DNA of 64,000 bases from an uncultured Candidatus Binatia bacterium (GCA_958295985.1 OY282432.1:2107282-2171281), one strand, 5' to 3'; counted from the first letter of the stretch, positions 1 through 15,400 are shown. The notes: generated by a model not told the origin, from the sequence alone. A program made the numbers and translations.

Positions 1-1
1 G

Positions 2-3000
2 GACACCATAGACGAGAGCGGGGTGGGCAACGCGAGCACGGTAACGGCGACGCTGGACCGTTCGTCGAGCGAGGCGGTGACCCTGACGGTGGCGGCAACG
101 GCGGGAGCGAACGCGGCGGCCGGCGACTTCAGCCTGTCGAGTACGAAGACGCTGACCATCGCGTCGGGGCAGACGGCGAGCACCGGCGTGGTGACCGTGA
201 CCGCGAACGACGACACGACGGACGAGCCGGACGAGACGGTGACGGTGTCGGCCACGGTGAGCGGGGACAGCGGGGTGGCGGCCCCGACCGCCGTGACCCT
301 GACCATCGCGGACGACGACGATGCGCCGGCGGTGACCTTGGCGCTGGCGGCTACGGCCATCGCCGAGGACGGCGGCACGACGACGGTGAGCGCGACGCTG
401 TCGCACCCGTCGAGCGCGGCGACGACGGTGACGGTGACCGCGGTCTCGGGCTTCTACACGGCGGATTCGGACGCGACCGTCGTGATTGCGGCCGGGGAGA
501 CGGCGAACGCCTCGGACAGCGTGACGGTCACGGCGGTGAACGACGATGTGGACAACATCGGCGACCGGAGCGTGACGGTGACGGGCACGGCGTCCAACGC
601 CCAGGCGGCAGCCGATTCCGAGACTGTGACGGTGACCGGCGCGTCGCTGACGCTGACCGACGACGAGGCGACGCCGACCGTCACGCTGTCGTTGTCGGAG
701 CCGGACCCCTCGAAGCCGGACACGATTGCCGAGAGCGGGGCGGGTAACACGAGCACGGTGACGGCGGCGCTGGACCGCGCGTCGAGCGAGGCGGTGACCC
801 TGACGGTGGCGGCGACGGCGGGGACGAACGCGGCGGCCGGGGACTTCACGCTGTCGAGTACGAAGACGCTCACCATCGCGTCGGGAGAGACGGCGAGCAC
901 CGGCGCGGTGACGGTGACGGCGGCGGACAACGCGACGGACGGGCCGGACAAGTCGGTGACGGTGTCGGCCACGGTGAGCGGCGACAGCGGGGTAGCCGCG
1001 CCGGCAAGCGTGACGCTGACGATCGAGGACGACGACGCGGCGCCGGCGGTGACCCTGGCGCTGGCGGACGGCGCCATCGCCGAGAACGGCGGCACGACGA
1101 CGGTGACGGCGACGCTCTCCCACGCTTCGAGTGCGGCGACGACGGTGACGGTGACGGCGCTCGAAGGCGCGTACACGGTGGATTCGACGGACGCGACCAT
1201 CGTCATCGCGGCGGGCGCGACGGCGAACGTCTCGGACACGGCGACAGTCACGGCGGTGGACGACGCCATCGACAACGTGGGCGACCGCTCGGTGACGGTG
1301 ACGGGAACGGCGGCCAACGCCCAGGCCGCAGCCGATTCCGAGACCCTGACGGTGAACGGTGCGTCGCTGACGCTGACCGACGACGAAGCGACGCCGACCG
1401 TCACGCTGGCGTTGTCGGAGCCGGACGCGGCGAAGCCGGACACCATCGACGAGAGCGGAGCGGGCAATTCGAGCACGGTGACGGCGACGCTGGACCGTGC
1501 GTCGAGCGAGGCGGTGACCCTGACGGTGGCGGCGACGGCGGGGACGAACGCCCAATCCGGGGACTTCACGCTGTCGAGCACGAAGACGCTCACCATCGCG
1601 GCAGGTGAGACGGCGAGCACGGGCGTGGTGACCGTGACCGCGGTCGCCGACACGACGGACTCGCCGGACAAGTCGGTGACGGTTTCGGCCACGGTGAGCG
1701 GCGCCAGCGGGGTGGCGGCCCCGGCCGCCGCGACCCTGACCATCGCGGACGACGACGACGCGCCGGCGGCGACCCTGAAGGTGGCGGACAGCGCCATCGC
1801 GGAGTCCGGCGGCGCGACCACGGTGAGCGCGACGCTCTCCCACGCATCGAGCGCGGCGACGACGGTGACGGTGACGGCGCTCGAAGGCGCGTACACGGTG
1901 GGTTCGGACGCGACCATCGTGATTGCGGCGGGAGAGACGGCGAACGCCTCGGACGGCGTGACGGTCACGGCGGTGGACGACGCCATCGACAACGTGGGCG
2001 ACCGCTCGGTAACGGTGACGGGCACGGCGGCCAACGCCCAGGCCGCGGCCAATTCGCAGACCGTGACGGTGAACGGTGCGTCGCTGACGCTGAGCGACGA
2101 CGAAGCGACGCCGGTGGCGACGCTGGCGCTGTCGGAGCCGGACTCGGCGAAGCCGGACACCATCGACGAGAGCGGGGCGGGCAACGCGAGCACGGTAACG
2201 GCGACGCTGGACCGTTCGTCGAGCGAGGCGGTGACCCTGACGGTGGCGGCAACGGCGGGAGCGAATGCGGGCGCGGGGGACTTCACGCTGTCGAACGCGA
2301 AGACGCTCACCATCGCGGCGGGGGAGACGGCGAGCACCGGGACGGTGACGGTGACGGCGGTCGCCGACACGACGGACTCACCGGACAAGGAAGTGACGGT
2401 GTCGGCCACGGTGAGCGGCGCCAGCGGGGTGGTGGCCCCGGCGAGCAAGACGTTGACGATCGCGGACGACGACGATGCGCCGGCGGTGACCTTGGCGCTG
2501 GCGGCTACGGCCATCGCCGAGGACGGCGGCACGACGACGGTGACGGCGACGCTGTCGCACCCGTCGAGCGCGGCGACGACGGTGACGGTGGCGGGGGTGA
2601 CGGGCTTCTACACGGTGGGCGCCGACGCGACGATCACGATACCGGCGGGTGAGACCGCGAACGGGTCGGACACGGCGACGGTCACGGCGGTGAACGACGC
2701 CATCGACAACGTGGGCAACCGCTCGGTGACGGTGACGGGCACGGCGGCCAACGCCCAGGCCGCGGCCGATTCCGAGACCGTGACGGTGAACGGTGCGTCG
2801 CTGACGCTGACCGACGACGAGGCGACGCCGGTGGCGACGCTGGCGTTGTCGGAGCCGGACCCCTCGAAGCCGGACACGATTGCCGAGAGCGGGGCGGGCA
2901 ACGCGAGCACGGTGACGGCGACGCTGGACCGTTCGTCGAGCGAGGCGGTGACCCTGACGGTGGCGGCGACGGCGGGGACGAACGCCCAATCCGGGGACTT

Positions 3001-6000
3001 CACGCTGTCGAGCACGAAGACGCTCACCATCGCGGCAGGTGAGACGGCGAGCACCGGCGCGGTGACGGTGACGGCGGTGGCTGACACGACGGACTCGCCG
3101 GACAAGTCGGTGACGGTGTCGGCCACGGTGAGCGGCGCCAGCGGGGTGGCGGCCCCGACCGCCGCGACCCTGACCATCGCGGACGACGACGCGGCGCCGA
3201 CGGTGGCGCTGAAGGTGGCGTCCTCGGCGATCCCGGAGAACGGCGGCACGACGACGGTGAGCGCGACGCTCTCCCACGCATCGAGCGCGGATACCACGGT
3301 GACGGTGACGGCGCTGGCCGGCGCCTACACGGTGGGCGCGGACACGACGATTACGATTGCGGCGGGAGAGACGGCGAACGCCTCGGACAGCGTGACGATC
3401 GCGGCGGTGGACGACGTCATCGACAACGTCGTCAACCGCTCCGTGACGGTGACGGGCACGGCGGCCAACGCCCAGGCCACGGCCGATTCGCAGACCCTGA
3501 CGGTGACCGGCGCGTCGCTGACGCTGACCGACGACGAAGCGACGCCGGTGGTGACGCTGGTGTTGTCGGAGCCGGACCCCTCGAAACCGGACACCATCGA
3601 CGAGAGCGGAGCGGGCAACACGAGCACGGTGACGGCGGCGCTGGACCGGGCGTCGAGCGAGGCGGTGACCCTGACGGTGGCGGCGACGGCGGGAACGAAC
3701 GCGGCGGCCGGCGACTTCAGCCTGTCGAGTACGAAGACGCTGACCATCGCGGCGGGGGAGACGGCGAGCACCGGGACGGTGACGGTGACGGCGGCGGACA
3801 ACGCGACGGACGGGCCGGACAAGTCGGTGACGGTGTCGGCCACGGTGAGCGGCGACAGCGGGGTAGCCGCGCCGGCAAGCGTGACGCTGACGATCGAGGA
3901 CGACGACGCGGCGCCGGCGGTGACCCTGGCGCTGGCGGACGGCGCCATCGCCGAGGACGGCGGCACGACGACGGTGACGGCGACGCTCTCCCACGCTTCG
4001 AGTGCGGCGACGACGGTGACGGTGACGGCGCTCGAAGGCGCGTACACGGTGGATTCGCCGGACGCGACCATCGTCATCGCGGCGGGCGCGACGGCGAACG
4101 TCTCGGACACGGCGACGGTCACGGCGGTGGACGACGCCATCGACAACGTGGGCGACCGCTCGGTGACGGTGACGGGCACGGCGGCCAACGCCCAGGCCAC
4201 GGCCGATTCGCAGACCCTGACGGTGACCGGCGCGTCGCTGACGCTGACCGACGATGAGGCGACGCCGACGGTCACGCTGTCGTTGTCGGAGCCGGACCCC
4301 TCGAAGCCGGACACGATAAACGAGAGCGGGTCGGGCAACGCGAGCACGGTGACGGCGACGCTGAACCGTTCGTCGAGCGAGGCGGTGACCCTGACGGTGG
4401 CGGCTTCGGCGGGAGCGAACGCGGGCGTGGGGGACTTCGCGCTGTCGAACGCGAAGACGCTCACCATCGCGGCGGGGCAGACCGCGAGCACCGGCGTGGT
4501 GACCGTGACGGCGAACGACAACACGGTCGATGCGCCGGACAAGTCGGTGACGGTGTCGGCCACGGTGAGCGGCGCCAGCGGGGTGGCGGCGCCGGCCGCC
4601 GCGACCCTGACCATCGCCGACAACGACGCCGCGCCGACGGCGACGCTGACGGTGGCGGATTCCTCGATCGCGGAGGACGGCGGCACGACCACGGTGAGCG
4701 CGACGCTCTCCCATGCGTCGAGCGCGGCGACCACGATCACCGTGACGGCACTCGAAGGCGCGTACACGGTGGGCACGGACACGACCGTGGTGATCGCGGC
4801 GGGGAACACGTCGAACGCGACGGACACGGCGACGATCGCGGCGGTGGACGACGATGTGGACAACATCGGCGACCGGAGCGTCACGGTGACGGGCACGGCG
4901 GTCAACGCCCAGGCCGCGGCCGATTCGGAGACCGTGACGGTGACCGGCGCGTCGCTGACGCTGACCGACGACGAGGCGACGCCGACCGCGACGCTGGCGC
5001 TGTCGGAGCCGGACGCGGCGAAGCCGGACACCATCGACGAGAGCGGGGCGGGCAATTCGAGCACGGTGACGGCGACGCTGAACCGGGCGTCGAGCGAGGC
5101 GGTGACACTGACGGTGGCGGCTTCGGCGGGGACGAACGCGGGCGCGGGGGACTTCGCGCTGTCGAACGCGAAGACGCTCACCATCGCGGCGGGGCAGACC
5201 GCGAGCACCGGCGTGGTGACCGTGACGGCGAACGACAACGCGAAGGACGGGCCGGACAAGTCGGTGACGGTCTCGGCGACGGCCTCCGGTGGCGGCGTGT
5301 CGGACCCGGCGAGCAAGACGTTGACGATCGCCGATGACGACGGCGCCCCGACGGTGACGCTGGCGCTGGCGGCTGCGGCCATCGCCGAGGACGGCGGCAC
5401 GACGACGGTGAGCGCGACGCTGTCGCATCCGTCGAGCGCGGCGACGACGGTGACGGTGACGGCGGTCTCGGGCCTCTACACGGTGGGCGCCGACGCGACC
5501 ATCGTGATCGCGGCGGGGAGCACGGCGAACGCCACGGACACGGTGACGGTCTCGGCGGTGGACGACGATGTGGACAACATCGGCGACCGGAGCGTCACGG
5601 TGTCGGGAACGGCGGCCAATGCCCGGGCCGCGGCCGATTCGCGGACCGTGACGGTGACCGGCGCGTCTCTGACGCTGACCGACGACGAGGCGACGCCGAC
5701 GGCGACGCTGGCGCTGTCGGAGCCGGATACGGCGCAGCCGGACACCATCGACGAGAGCGGGGCGGGCAATTCGAGCACGGTGACGGCGACGCTGGACCGG
5801 GCGTCGAGCGCGGCGGTGACCCTGACGGTGGCGGCAACGGCGGGGACGAACGCGGGCGCGGGGGACTTCACGCTGTCGAACGCGAAGACGCTCACCATCG
5901 CGGCGGGACAGACCGCGAGCACGGGCGTGGTGACCGTGACGGCGAACGACAACGCGAAGGACGAGCCGGACAAGTCGGTGACGGTGTCGGCCACGGTGAG

Positions 6001-9000
6001 CGGCGCCAGCGGGGTGGCGGCGCCGGCCGCCGCGACCCTGACCATCGCGGACAACGACGCCGCGCCGGCGGCGACCCTGGCGGTGGCGGACAGCGCCATC
6101 GCGGAGAACGGCGGCACGACCACGGTGACCGCGACGCTGTCGCATCCATCGAGCGCGGCGACGACGGTGACGGTGACGGGGGTCACGGGCTTCTACACGG
6201 CGGGTTCGGACGCGACCATCGTGATCGCGGCGGGGAGCACGTCGAACGCCACGGACAGCGTGACGGTCACGGCGGTGAACGACGCCATCGACAACGTGGG
6301 CGACCGGAGCGTGACGGTGACGGGCACGGCGGCCAACGCCCAGGCCGCGGCCGATTCGGAGACCGTGACGGTGACCGGCGCGTCGTTGACGCTGACGGAC
6401 GACGAGGCGACGCCGACGGTGACGTTGGCGCTGTCGGAGCCGGACGCGGCGAAGCCGGACACCATCGACGAGAGCGGGGCGGGCAATTCGAGCACGGTGA
6501 CGGCGACGCTGAACCGGGCGTCGAGCGAGGCGGTGACACTGACGGTCGCGGCTTCGGCGGGAACGAACGCGGGCGCGGGGGACTTCGCGCTGTCGAACGC
6601 GAAGACGCTGACCATCGCGGCGGGGCAGACCGCGAGCACCGGCGTGGTGACCGTGACGGCGAACGACAACACGGTCGATGCGCCGGACAAGTCGGTGACG
6701 GTATCGGCCACGGTGAGCGGCGCCAGCGGGGTGGCGGCCCCGACCGCCGCGACCCTGACCATCGCGGACGACGACGCCGCGCCGACGGTGACGCTGGTTC
6801 TCTCGCCTCCGACCATCGACGAGAGCGGGACGACGACGCGGGCGGCGGTGACGGCGACGCTTTCGCATCCGTCGAGCCGGGCGACGACGCTCACGGTGTC
6901 GGCTTCGGCGGGGGCGAACGCGGCGGACGGCGACTTCTCCCTCTCGGCCGCGAAGACGCTGACCGTCGCGGCCGGCGCGACGACCAGCACCGGAACGGTG
7001 ACGGTGTCGGCGAACGACGACGCGAGGGACGCGCCGGACCGGTCGGTGACGGTCACGGCGACGGTCGCCAACGGCCAGGGGTTCGCCGATAACCCCGTAG
7101 CCGTGACGCTGACGATCCGCGACGACGACGGGAAGCCCACGGCGACGCTGGTTCTGTCGTCGTCGTCGATCTCGGAGAACGGCGGCAAGGCGACGGTGAC
7201 GGCGACGCTGAACCGCGCGTCGAGCCAGGCGACGACGCTCACGGTGTCGGCAACGGCGGGGGCGAACGCGGCGGACGGCGACTTCACGCTGTCGAGTCCG
7301 GCGACGCTCACCGTCGCGGCGGGAGAGACGGCGAGCACCGGCACGGCGACGATCGCGGCGGCGAACGACTCGACCGACGCGCCGAACCGGTCGGTGCGGG
7401 TCTCCGGGTCCGCGAGCAACGCCCAGGGCGTGACCGACCCGCTCGCGCTCACCCTCACCATCGAGGACGACGACGCGGCGCCGGGTGCGACGCTCACGCT
7501 GTCGCCGTCGTCGGTTTCGGAGAACGGCGGCGTCTCGACGGTGACGGCGCGGCTCTCCCACCCGTCGAGCGCGGCGACGACGGTGACGGTGACGGGGGTG
7601 TCGGACTTCTACACGGTGGGTTCGGACGCGACCATCGTCATCGCGGCCGGGCAGACGGCGAACGCGACGGACACGGCGACCATTACGGCGGTGAACGACG
7701 ACATGGACAACGTGGGGGACCGGAGCGTGACGGTGACGGGCGCAGCGTCCAACGACCAGGGCGTCGGCGCCGTGACCGGGCCGAGCCTCACGCTGACGGA
7801 CGACGAGGCGACGCCGACCGCAACGTTGGCGCTGTCGTCTTCGTCGGTCTCGGAGTCGGGCGGCGTTGCGACGGTGACGGCGAGCTTGAACCGTGCGTCG
7901 AGCGCGGCGGTGACGCTGACGGTGGCGGCTTCGGGGAGCGGCTTCACGCTGTCGAGCGCGAAGACACTGACCGTCGCATCGGGGCAGACGGCGAGCACGG
8001 GCGTGGTGACCGTGACGGCGGTCGCCGACACGACGGACTCGCCGGACAAGTCGGTGACGGTTTCGGCCACGGTGTCGGGCACCAGCGGGGTGGCGGCCCC
8101 GACCGCCGCGACGCTGACGCTGAGGGACGACGACGCTGCGCCGACGGTGGAGCTGGCGCTGGCGGCTGCGGCCATCGCCGAGGACGGCGGCACGACGACG
8201 GTGAGTGCGACTCTGAGCCATCCGTCGAGCGCGGTGACGACGGTGACGGTGACGGGGGTGTCGGACTTCTACACGGTGGGTTCGGACGCGACCGTGGTGA
8301 TCGCGGCGAGCGAGACATCGAACACCTCGGACACGGCGGCGGTCGCGGCGGTGGACGACGACGTGGACAACATCGGCGACCGGAGCGTGACGGTGACGGG
8401 CACGGCGACCAACGACCAGGGCGTCGGCGCCGTGACCGGGCCGAGCCTCACGCTGACGGACGACGAGGCGACGCCGATGGCGACGTTGGTGCTGTCGTCT
8501 TCGTCGATCTCGGAGAGCGGCGGCGTTGCGACGGTGACGGCGAGCTTGAACCGTGCGTCGAGCGCGGCGGTGACGCTGACGGTGGCGGCTGCGGCGGGGG
8601 CGAACGCGGCGTCCGATGACTTCACGCAGACGGGCACGACGCTGACCGTCGCGGCCGGGCAGACGGCGAGCACCGGCACGGTGACGGTCACGGCGGAGAG
8701 CGACACGACGGACGGGCCGGACAAATCGGTGACGGTCTCGGCCACGGCGTCCGGCGGCGGCGGCGTGTCGGATCCGGCGAGCACGACGCTGACCATCGCC
8801 GATGACGACGCCGCGCCGACGGTGTCGATCTCGTCGCCGAGCGTGACCGAGGGAGCGTCGGATGCGACGGCGACGCTGACCTTCGCGGTGACGCTGAGCG
8901 CGGCGAGCGGCAAGGAGGTCACGGTCGCCTACGCCGAGGGCACGGGCGGCACGGCGACTGCGGGGACGGACTATACGGCGCTGGCCGCCGGCACGCTGAC

Positions 9001-9490
9001 CTTCGCGGCGGGCGCGACCAGCGGGACGGTCTCGGTGACGGTGACGGGCGACGCCGTGGACGAGCCGAACGAGACGGTGAAGGTGGCGCTGAGCGGCCCG
9101 ACGAACGCGACGCTGGGCACGGCGGAGGGCACGGGCACGATCACGGACGACGACGATGCGCCGTCGGTGACGTTGGCGCTGTCATCCTCGTCGATTTCGG
9201 AGAACGGCGGCGCGGCGACGGTGACGGCGACGCTTTCGCACGCGTCGAGCGCGGCGACGACGGTGACGGTAGCGGCGTCGGCGGGGGCGCACACGGTGGC
9301 GGCGGACTTCAAGCAGACGGGGACGGCGTTGACGGTGGCGGCAGGCTCGACGGCGAGTTCGGGGACGGTGACCATCGCGGCGGTGGACAACGACGAGGAC
9401 GCGGCGCACGACAAGTCGGTGAGGGTGTCGGCGACGGCCGCCAACGGGCAGGGGGTCGCGGGGAACCCGGCGCCGCTGACGCTGGCGATC
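2..9490 (+). repeat. First Calx-beta-like repeat block of adhesin 1
   Basis: Protein-level tandem modules of about 115-120 residues occur as alternating pairs, giving a DNA period of about 714-720 bp. The E-S-G-x-G-N motif recurs near 13, 729, 1449, 2170, 2884, 3604, 4321, 5038, 5755 and 6472. Copies are clearly diverged, with mosaics of shared and private variants. The module at about 8820-9150 (VTVAYAEGTGGTATAGTDY) is the most canonical Calx-beta domain in this block. Confidence 0.8.
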
Positions 9491-12400
9491 ATGGACGACG
9501 ACGTGGACCTGAAGCCGAGCTTCGGCGACGACACGATCGCCAACCGGCGCTGGACAACCTCCACCGTGGTCCCGCGCCTCGAACTGCCGGAGGCGACGGG
9601 GGGTGACGGGACGCTGACCTACACGCTGTCGCCGGCCGTGCCGTCGTGGTTGTCGCGGAGCGGCTTCTTCGTGACGGGCACGACGCCGGACGAGGAAGTG
9701 GCGCAGGTGGATTACACTTGGACGGTTCGGGACGAGGATGGGGACGAGGATTCCTTGACGTTCTCCATCCGGGTGACCACCGAGGCCCTCCCGCCTGGGG
9801 ATTCGACCAACGGAGACGGGAGGACGGTGAACCGGCCACCGTTCCTGTCGCTCTCGTCGCCGCGGGTGTCGGAGGGCGCGGCAGGTTCGACGGCGACACT
9901 GACCTACACGCTGACGTTGAGCAAGGCGGGCACGAGGACGGTGACGGTGTCTTACGCGGACGCGGGTACCGGCACGGCGACGGCGGGGACCGACTATACG
10001 GCGCTGGCCCCCGGCACGCTGACCGTGGCGCCCGGCGTGACGAGCGCGACCATCTCGGTGACGGTGACCGGCGACGGGATCGACGAGCCGGACGAGACGG
10101 TGACGGTAGAGATGAGCATGCCGGTGAACGCGCAGTACCTGACCAGCGACGCGACGGCAACGGGAACGATTACGGACGACGACGCGGCACCGACGGTGGA
10201 ACTGGCGCTGTCGCACTCCTCGATCTCGGAGAATGGCGGCGCAGCTACGGTAACCGCGACCCTCTCCCATCCGTCCAGCGCGGCGACGACGGTGACGGTG
10301 ACGGGGGTGACGGGCTTCTACGCGGCGGGGTCGGACGCGACCATCGTGATCGCGGCGGGCGAGACGGCGAACGCCTCGGATACGGCGACGATCGACGCCG
10401 TGAACAACACGACGGACGAGCCGGACCGCACGACGACGGTGACGGCGACGGTAGCCAACGACGTGGGCACGGGGAGCGTGACCGGTGCGTCGCTGACGCT
10501 GAGGGACGACGACGATGCGCCGACGGTGGCGTTGTCGCTGTCGCCGTCGTCGATTTCGGAGAACGGCGGCGTCTCGACGGTGAGCGCGACTCTGAGCCAT
10601 CCGTCGAGCGCGGCGACGACGGTGACGGTGACGGCGGTGTCGGACTTCTACACGGTGGGTTCGGACGCGACCGTCGTCATCGCGGCGGGGCAGACGGCGA
10701 ACGCCACGGACACGGCGACCATTACGGCGGTGGACGACGCCATCGACAACGTGGCCAACCGGAGCGTTACGGTGACGGGCACGGCGTCCAACGCCCAGGC
10801 CGCGGCCGATTCGCTGACGGTGACGGGCGCGTCCCTGACGCTGACGGACGACGAAGCGACGCCGACGGCGACGTTGGCGCTGTCGTCTTCGTCGATCTCG
10901 GAGTCGGGCGGGGTGGCGACGGTGACGGCGAGCTTGAACCGTGCATCGAGCGCGGCGGTGACGCTGACGGTGGCGGCAACGGCGGGGACGAACGCGGGCG
11001 TGGGGGACTTCACGCTGTCGAACGCGAGGACGCTCACCATCGCGTCGGGGCAGACGGCGAGCGCCGGGGCGGTGACGGTCGCGGCCGTGAGCGACACGAC
11101 GGACGGGCCGGACAAGTCGGTGACGGTTTCGGCCGCGGTGTCGGGTGCCAGCGGGGTGGCGGCCCCGACCGCCGCGACCCTGACTATCGCGGACGACGAC
11201 GCGGCGCCGACGGTGGCGCTGTCGCTGGCGGCAGTGGCCATCGCTGAGGACGGTGGCACGACGACGGTGAGCGCGACGCTGTCGCATCCGTCGAGCGCGG
11301 CGACGACGGTGACGGTGACGGGGGTGTCGGACTTCTACACGGTGGGTTCGGACGCGACCGTGGTGATCGCGGCGGGGAGCACGGCGAACGCGACGGACAC
11401 GGCGACGATCGCGGCGGCGGACGACGACGTGGACAACATCGGCGACCGGAGCGTGACGGTGACGGGCACGGCGGCCAACGCCCAGGCCGCGGCCGATTCG
11501 CAGACCGTGGCGGTGACCGGCGCGTCGCTGACGCTGACGGACGACGAGGCGACGCCGACGGTGACGTTGGCGCTGTCGGAGCCGGACGCGGCGAAGCCGG
11601 ATACCATCGACGAGAGCGGGGCGGGCAATTCGAGCACGGTGACGGCGACGCTGAACCGGGCGTCGAGCGAGGCGGTGACACTGACGGTCGCGGCTTCGGC
11701 GGGAACGAACGCGGGCGCGGGGGACTTCGCGCTGTCGAACGCGAAGACGCTGACCATCGCGGCGGGGCAGACCGCGAGCACCGGCGTGGTGACCGTGACG
11801 GCGAACGACAACACGGTCGATGCGCCGGACAAGTCGGTGACGGTGTCGGCGACGGTGAGCGGCGCCAGCGGGGTGGCAGCCCCGACCGCCGCGACCCTGA
11901 CCATCGAGGACGACGACGCCGCGCCGACGGCGACCCTGAAGGTGGCGGATTCCTCGATTGCGGAGGACGGCGGCACGACCACGGTGAGCGCGACGCTCTC
12001 CCACGCGTCGAGCGCGGCCACCACGATCACCGTAACGGCGCTCGAAGGCGCTTACACGGTGGGCGCGGACGCGACCGTCGTCATCGCCGCCGGGGAGACG
12101 GCGAACGCCACGGACACGGCGACGGTCGCGGCGGTGGACGATGATGTAGACAATGTGGGCAATCGCTCGGTGACGGTGACGGGCACGGCGGCCAACGCCC
12201 AGGCGGCGGCCGATTCGCAGACCCTGACGGTGACCGGCGCGCCTCTGACGCTGACGGACAACGAAGCGACGCCGACGGCGACGCTGTCGTTGTCGGAGCC
12301 GGACCCCTCGGAGCCGGACACCATCGACGAGAGCGGGGCGGGCAATTCGAGCACGGTGACGGCGAGCTTGAACCGGGCGTCGAGCGCGGCGGTGACGCTG

Positions 12401-15400
12401 ACGGTCTCGGCTACCGGCGCCGGCTTCACGCTGTCGAGCGCGAAGACGCTGACCATCGCGTCGGGGCAGACGGCGAGCACGGGCGTCGTGACCGTGACGG
12501 CGGTCGCCGACACGACGGACGAGCCGGACAAGTCGGTGACGGTGTCGGCCGCGGCGTCCGGCGGCGGCGTGGCGGCTCCGGCGAGCAAGACGCTGACCAT
12601 CGCGGACGACGACGATGCGCCGGGTGTGACGCTGGCGCTGGCGGCTACGGCCATCGCCGAGGACGGTGGCACGACGACGGTGAGCGCGAAGCTCACGCAT
12701 CCGTCGAGCGCGGCCACCACGATCACCGTGACGGCGCTCGAAGGCGCGTACACGGTGGGCGCCGACGCGACGATCGTTATCGCGGCGGGGAGCACGGCGA
12801 ACGCGACGGACACGGCGACGATCGCGGCGGCGGACGACGATGTGGACAACATCGGCGACCGGAGCGTGACGGTGACGGGCACGGCGTCCAACGACCAGGG
12901 GGTCGGTGCCGTGACGGGGCCGAGCCTCACGCTGACGGACGACGAGGCGACGCCGACGGCGACGCTGGTTCTGTCGTCGCCGACGATCTCGGAGTCGGGC
13001 GGCGTGGCGACGGTGACGGCGAGCTTGAACCGTGCGTCGAGCGCGGCGGTGACGCTGACGGTATCGGCTACCGGCGCCGGCTTCACGCTTTCGAGCGCGA
13101 AGACGCTGACCATCGCGTCGGGGGAGACGGCGAGCGCCGGGACGGTGACGGTCGCGGCGCTCGCCGACACGACGGATGCGCCGGACAAGTCGGTGACGGT
13201 GTCGGCCACGGCGTCCGGCGGCGGCGTGTCGGCCCCGGAGAGCAAGACGCTGACGATCACCGATGACGACGATGCGCCGACGGTGAAGCTGGCGCTGGGG
13301 TCCTCTTCGATCCGGGAGAACGGGGGTTCGACGACGGTGACGGCGACGCTGTCGCACCCGTCGAGCGCGGCGACGACGGTGACGGTGACGGGGGTGAGGG
13401 GCTTCTACACGGTGGGTTCGGACGCGACCATCGTGATCGCGGCGGGGCAGACGTCGAACGCCACGGACACGGCGGGGATCGCGGCGGTGAACGACGACGT
13501 GGACAACGTGGGCGACCGGAGCGTGACGGTGACGGGCACGGCGTCCAACGACCAGGGGGTCGGCGCCGTGACCGGGCCGAGCCTCACGCTGATGGACGAC
13601 GAGGCGGCGCCGACGGCGACGCTGGTTCTGTCGTCGCCGACGATCTCGGAGTCGGGCGGCGTTGCGACGGTGACGGCGACGCTGTCCGGCGAATCGAGCG
13701 CGGCGGTGACGCTGACGGTATCGGCTACCGGCGCCGGCTTCACGCTTTCGAGCGCGAAGACGCTGACCATCGCGTCGGGGGAGACGGCGAGCACCGGGAC
13801 GGTGACGGTCGCGGCGGTCGCCGACACGACGGACGCGCCGGACAAGTCGGTGACGGTCTCGGCCACGGTGTCCGGCGGCGGCGTGTCGGACCCGGCGGGC
13901 AAGACGTTGACGATCACCGATGACGACGATGCGCCGACGGTGAAGCTGGCGCTGGCGTCCTCTTCGATCCCGGAGAACGGTGGCACGACGACGGTGAGCG
14001 CGACGCTGTCGCACCCGTCGAGCGCGGCGACGACGGTGACGGTGACGGCGGTGTCGGACTTCTACACGGTGGGTTCGGACGCGGCCATCGTGATCGCGGC
14101 GGGCGCCACGTCGAACGCCACGGACACGGCGACGGTCGCGGCGGTGAACGACGACGTGGACAACATCGGCGACCGGAGCGTGACGGTCACGGGCACGGCG
14201 TCCAACGACCAGGGGGTCGGCGCCGTGACCGGGCCGAGCCTCACGCTGATGGACGACGAGGCGACGCCGGCGGCGACGCTGGCGCTGTCGTCTTCGACGA
14301 TCTCGGAGACCGGTGGGGTGGCGACGGTGACGGCGAGCTTGAACCGGATGTCGAGCGCGGCGGTGACGCTGACGGTATCGGCGTCGGCGGGGACGAACGC
14401 GGCGGCGACGGACTTCACGCAGACGGGCACGACGCTGACCATCGCGTCGGGGCGGACGGCGAGCACCGGGACGGTGACGGTGACGGCGGAGAGCGACACG
14501 ACGGACGGGCCGGACAAGTCGGTGACGGTGTCGGCCACGGCGTCCGGCGGCGGCGTGTCGGCCCCGACGAGCAAGACGTTGACGATCGCGGACGACGACG
14601 ATGTGCCGACGGTGAAGCTGGCGCTGGGGTCCTCTTCGATCCCGGAGAACGGGGGTTCGACGACGGTGACGGCGACGCTGTCGCACCCGTCGAGCGCGGC
14701 GACGACGGTGACGGTGACAGCGGTCACGGGCCTCTACACGGTGGGTTCGGACGCGACCATCGTGATCGCGGCGGGCGCCACCTCGCGGGCTTCGGACACG
14801 GCGACGATCGCGGCGGTGAACGACGATGTGGACAACGTCGGCAACCGCTCCGTGACGGTGGCGGGTTCGGCGCGGAACGACCAGGGGATCGGCGCCGTGA
14901 CCGGGGCGGTGCTGACGCTGACCGACAACGAGGATACGCCGACGGCGACGCTGGTTCTGTCGTCTTCGTCGATCTCGGAGTCGGGCGGCGTGGCGACGGT
15001 GACGGCGACGCTGTCCGGCGAATCGAGCGCGGCGGTGACGCTGACGGTATCGGCTACCGGCGCTGGCTTCGCGCTGTCGAGCGCGAAGACGCTGACCATC
15101 CCGTCGGGGCAGACGGCGAGCACCGGGACGGTGACGGTCTCGGCGGAGAGCGACACGACGGACGGGCCGGACAAGTCGGTGACGGTGTCGGCCACGGCGT
15201 CCGGCGGCGGCGTGTCGGACCCGGCGGGCAAGACGCTGACGATCACCGATGACGACGATGCGCCGACGGTGAAGCTGGCGCTGGGGTCCTCTTCGATCCC
15301 GGAGAGCGGGGGCACGACGACGGTGACGGCGACGCTGTCGCACCCGTCGAGCGCGGCGACGACGGTGACGGTGACGGGGGTGACGGGCTTCTACACGGTG

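Noticed and set aside
23..25. GTG as a start codon for adhesin 1
   Set aside because: The reading frame continues upstream into repeat sequence (DTIDESG); the GTG is a variant of GCG in the repeat.
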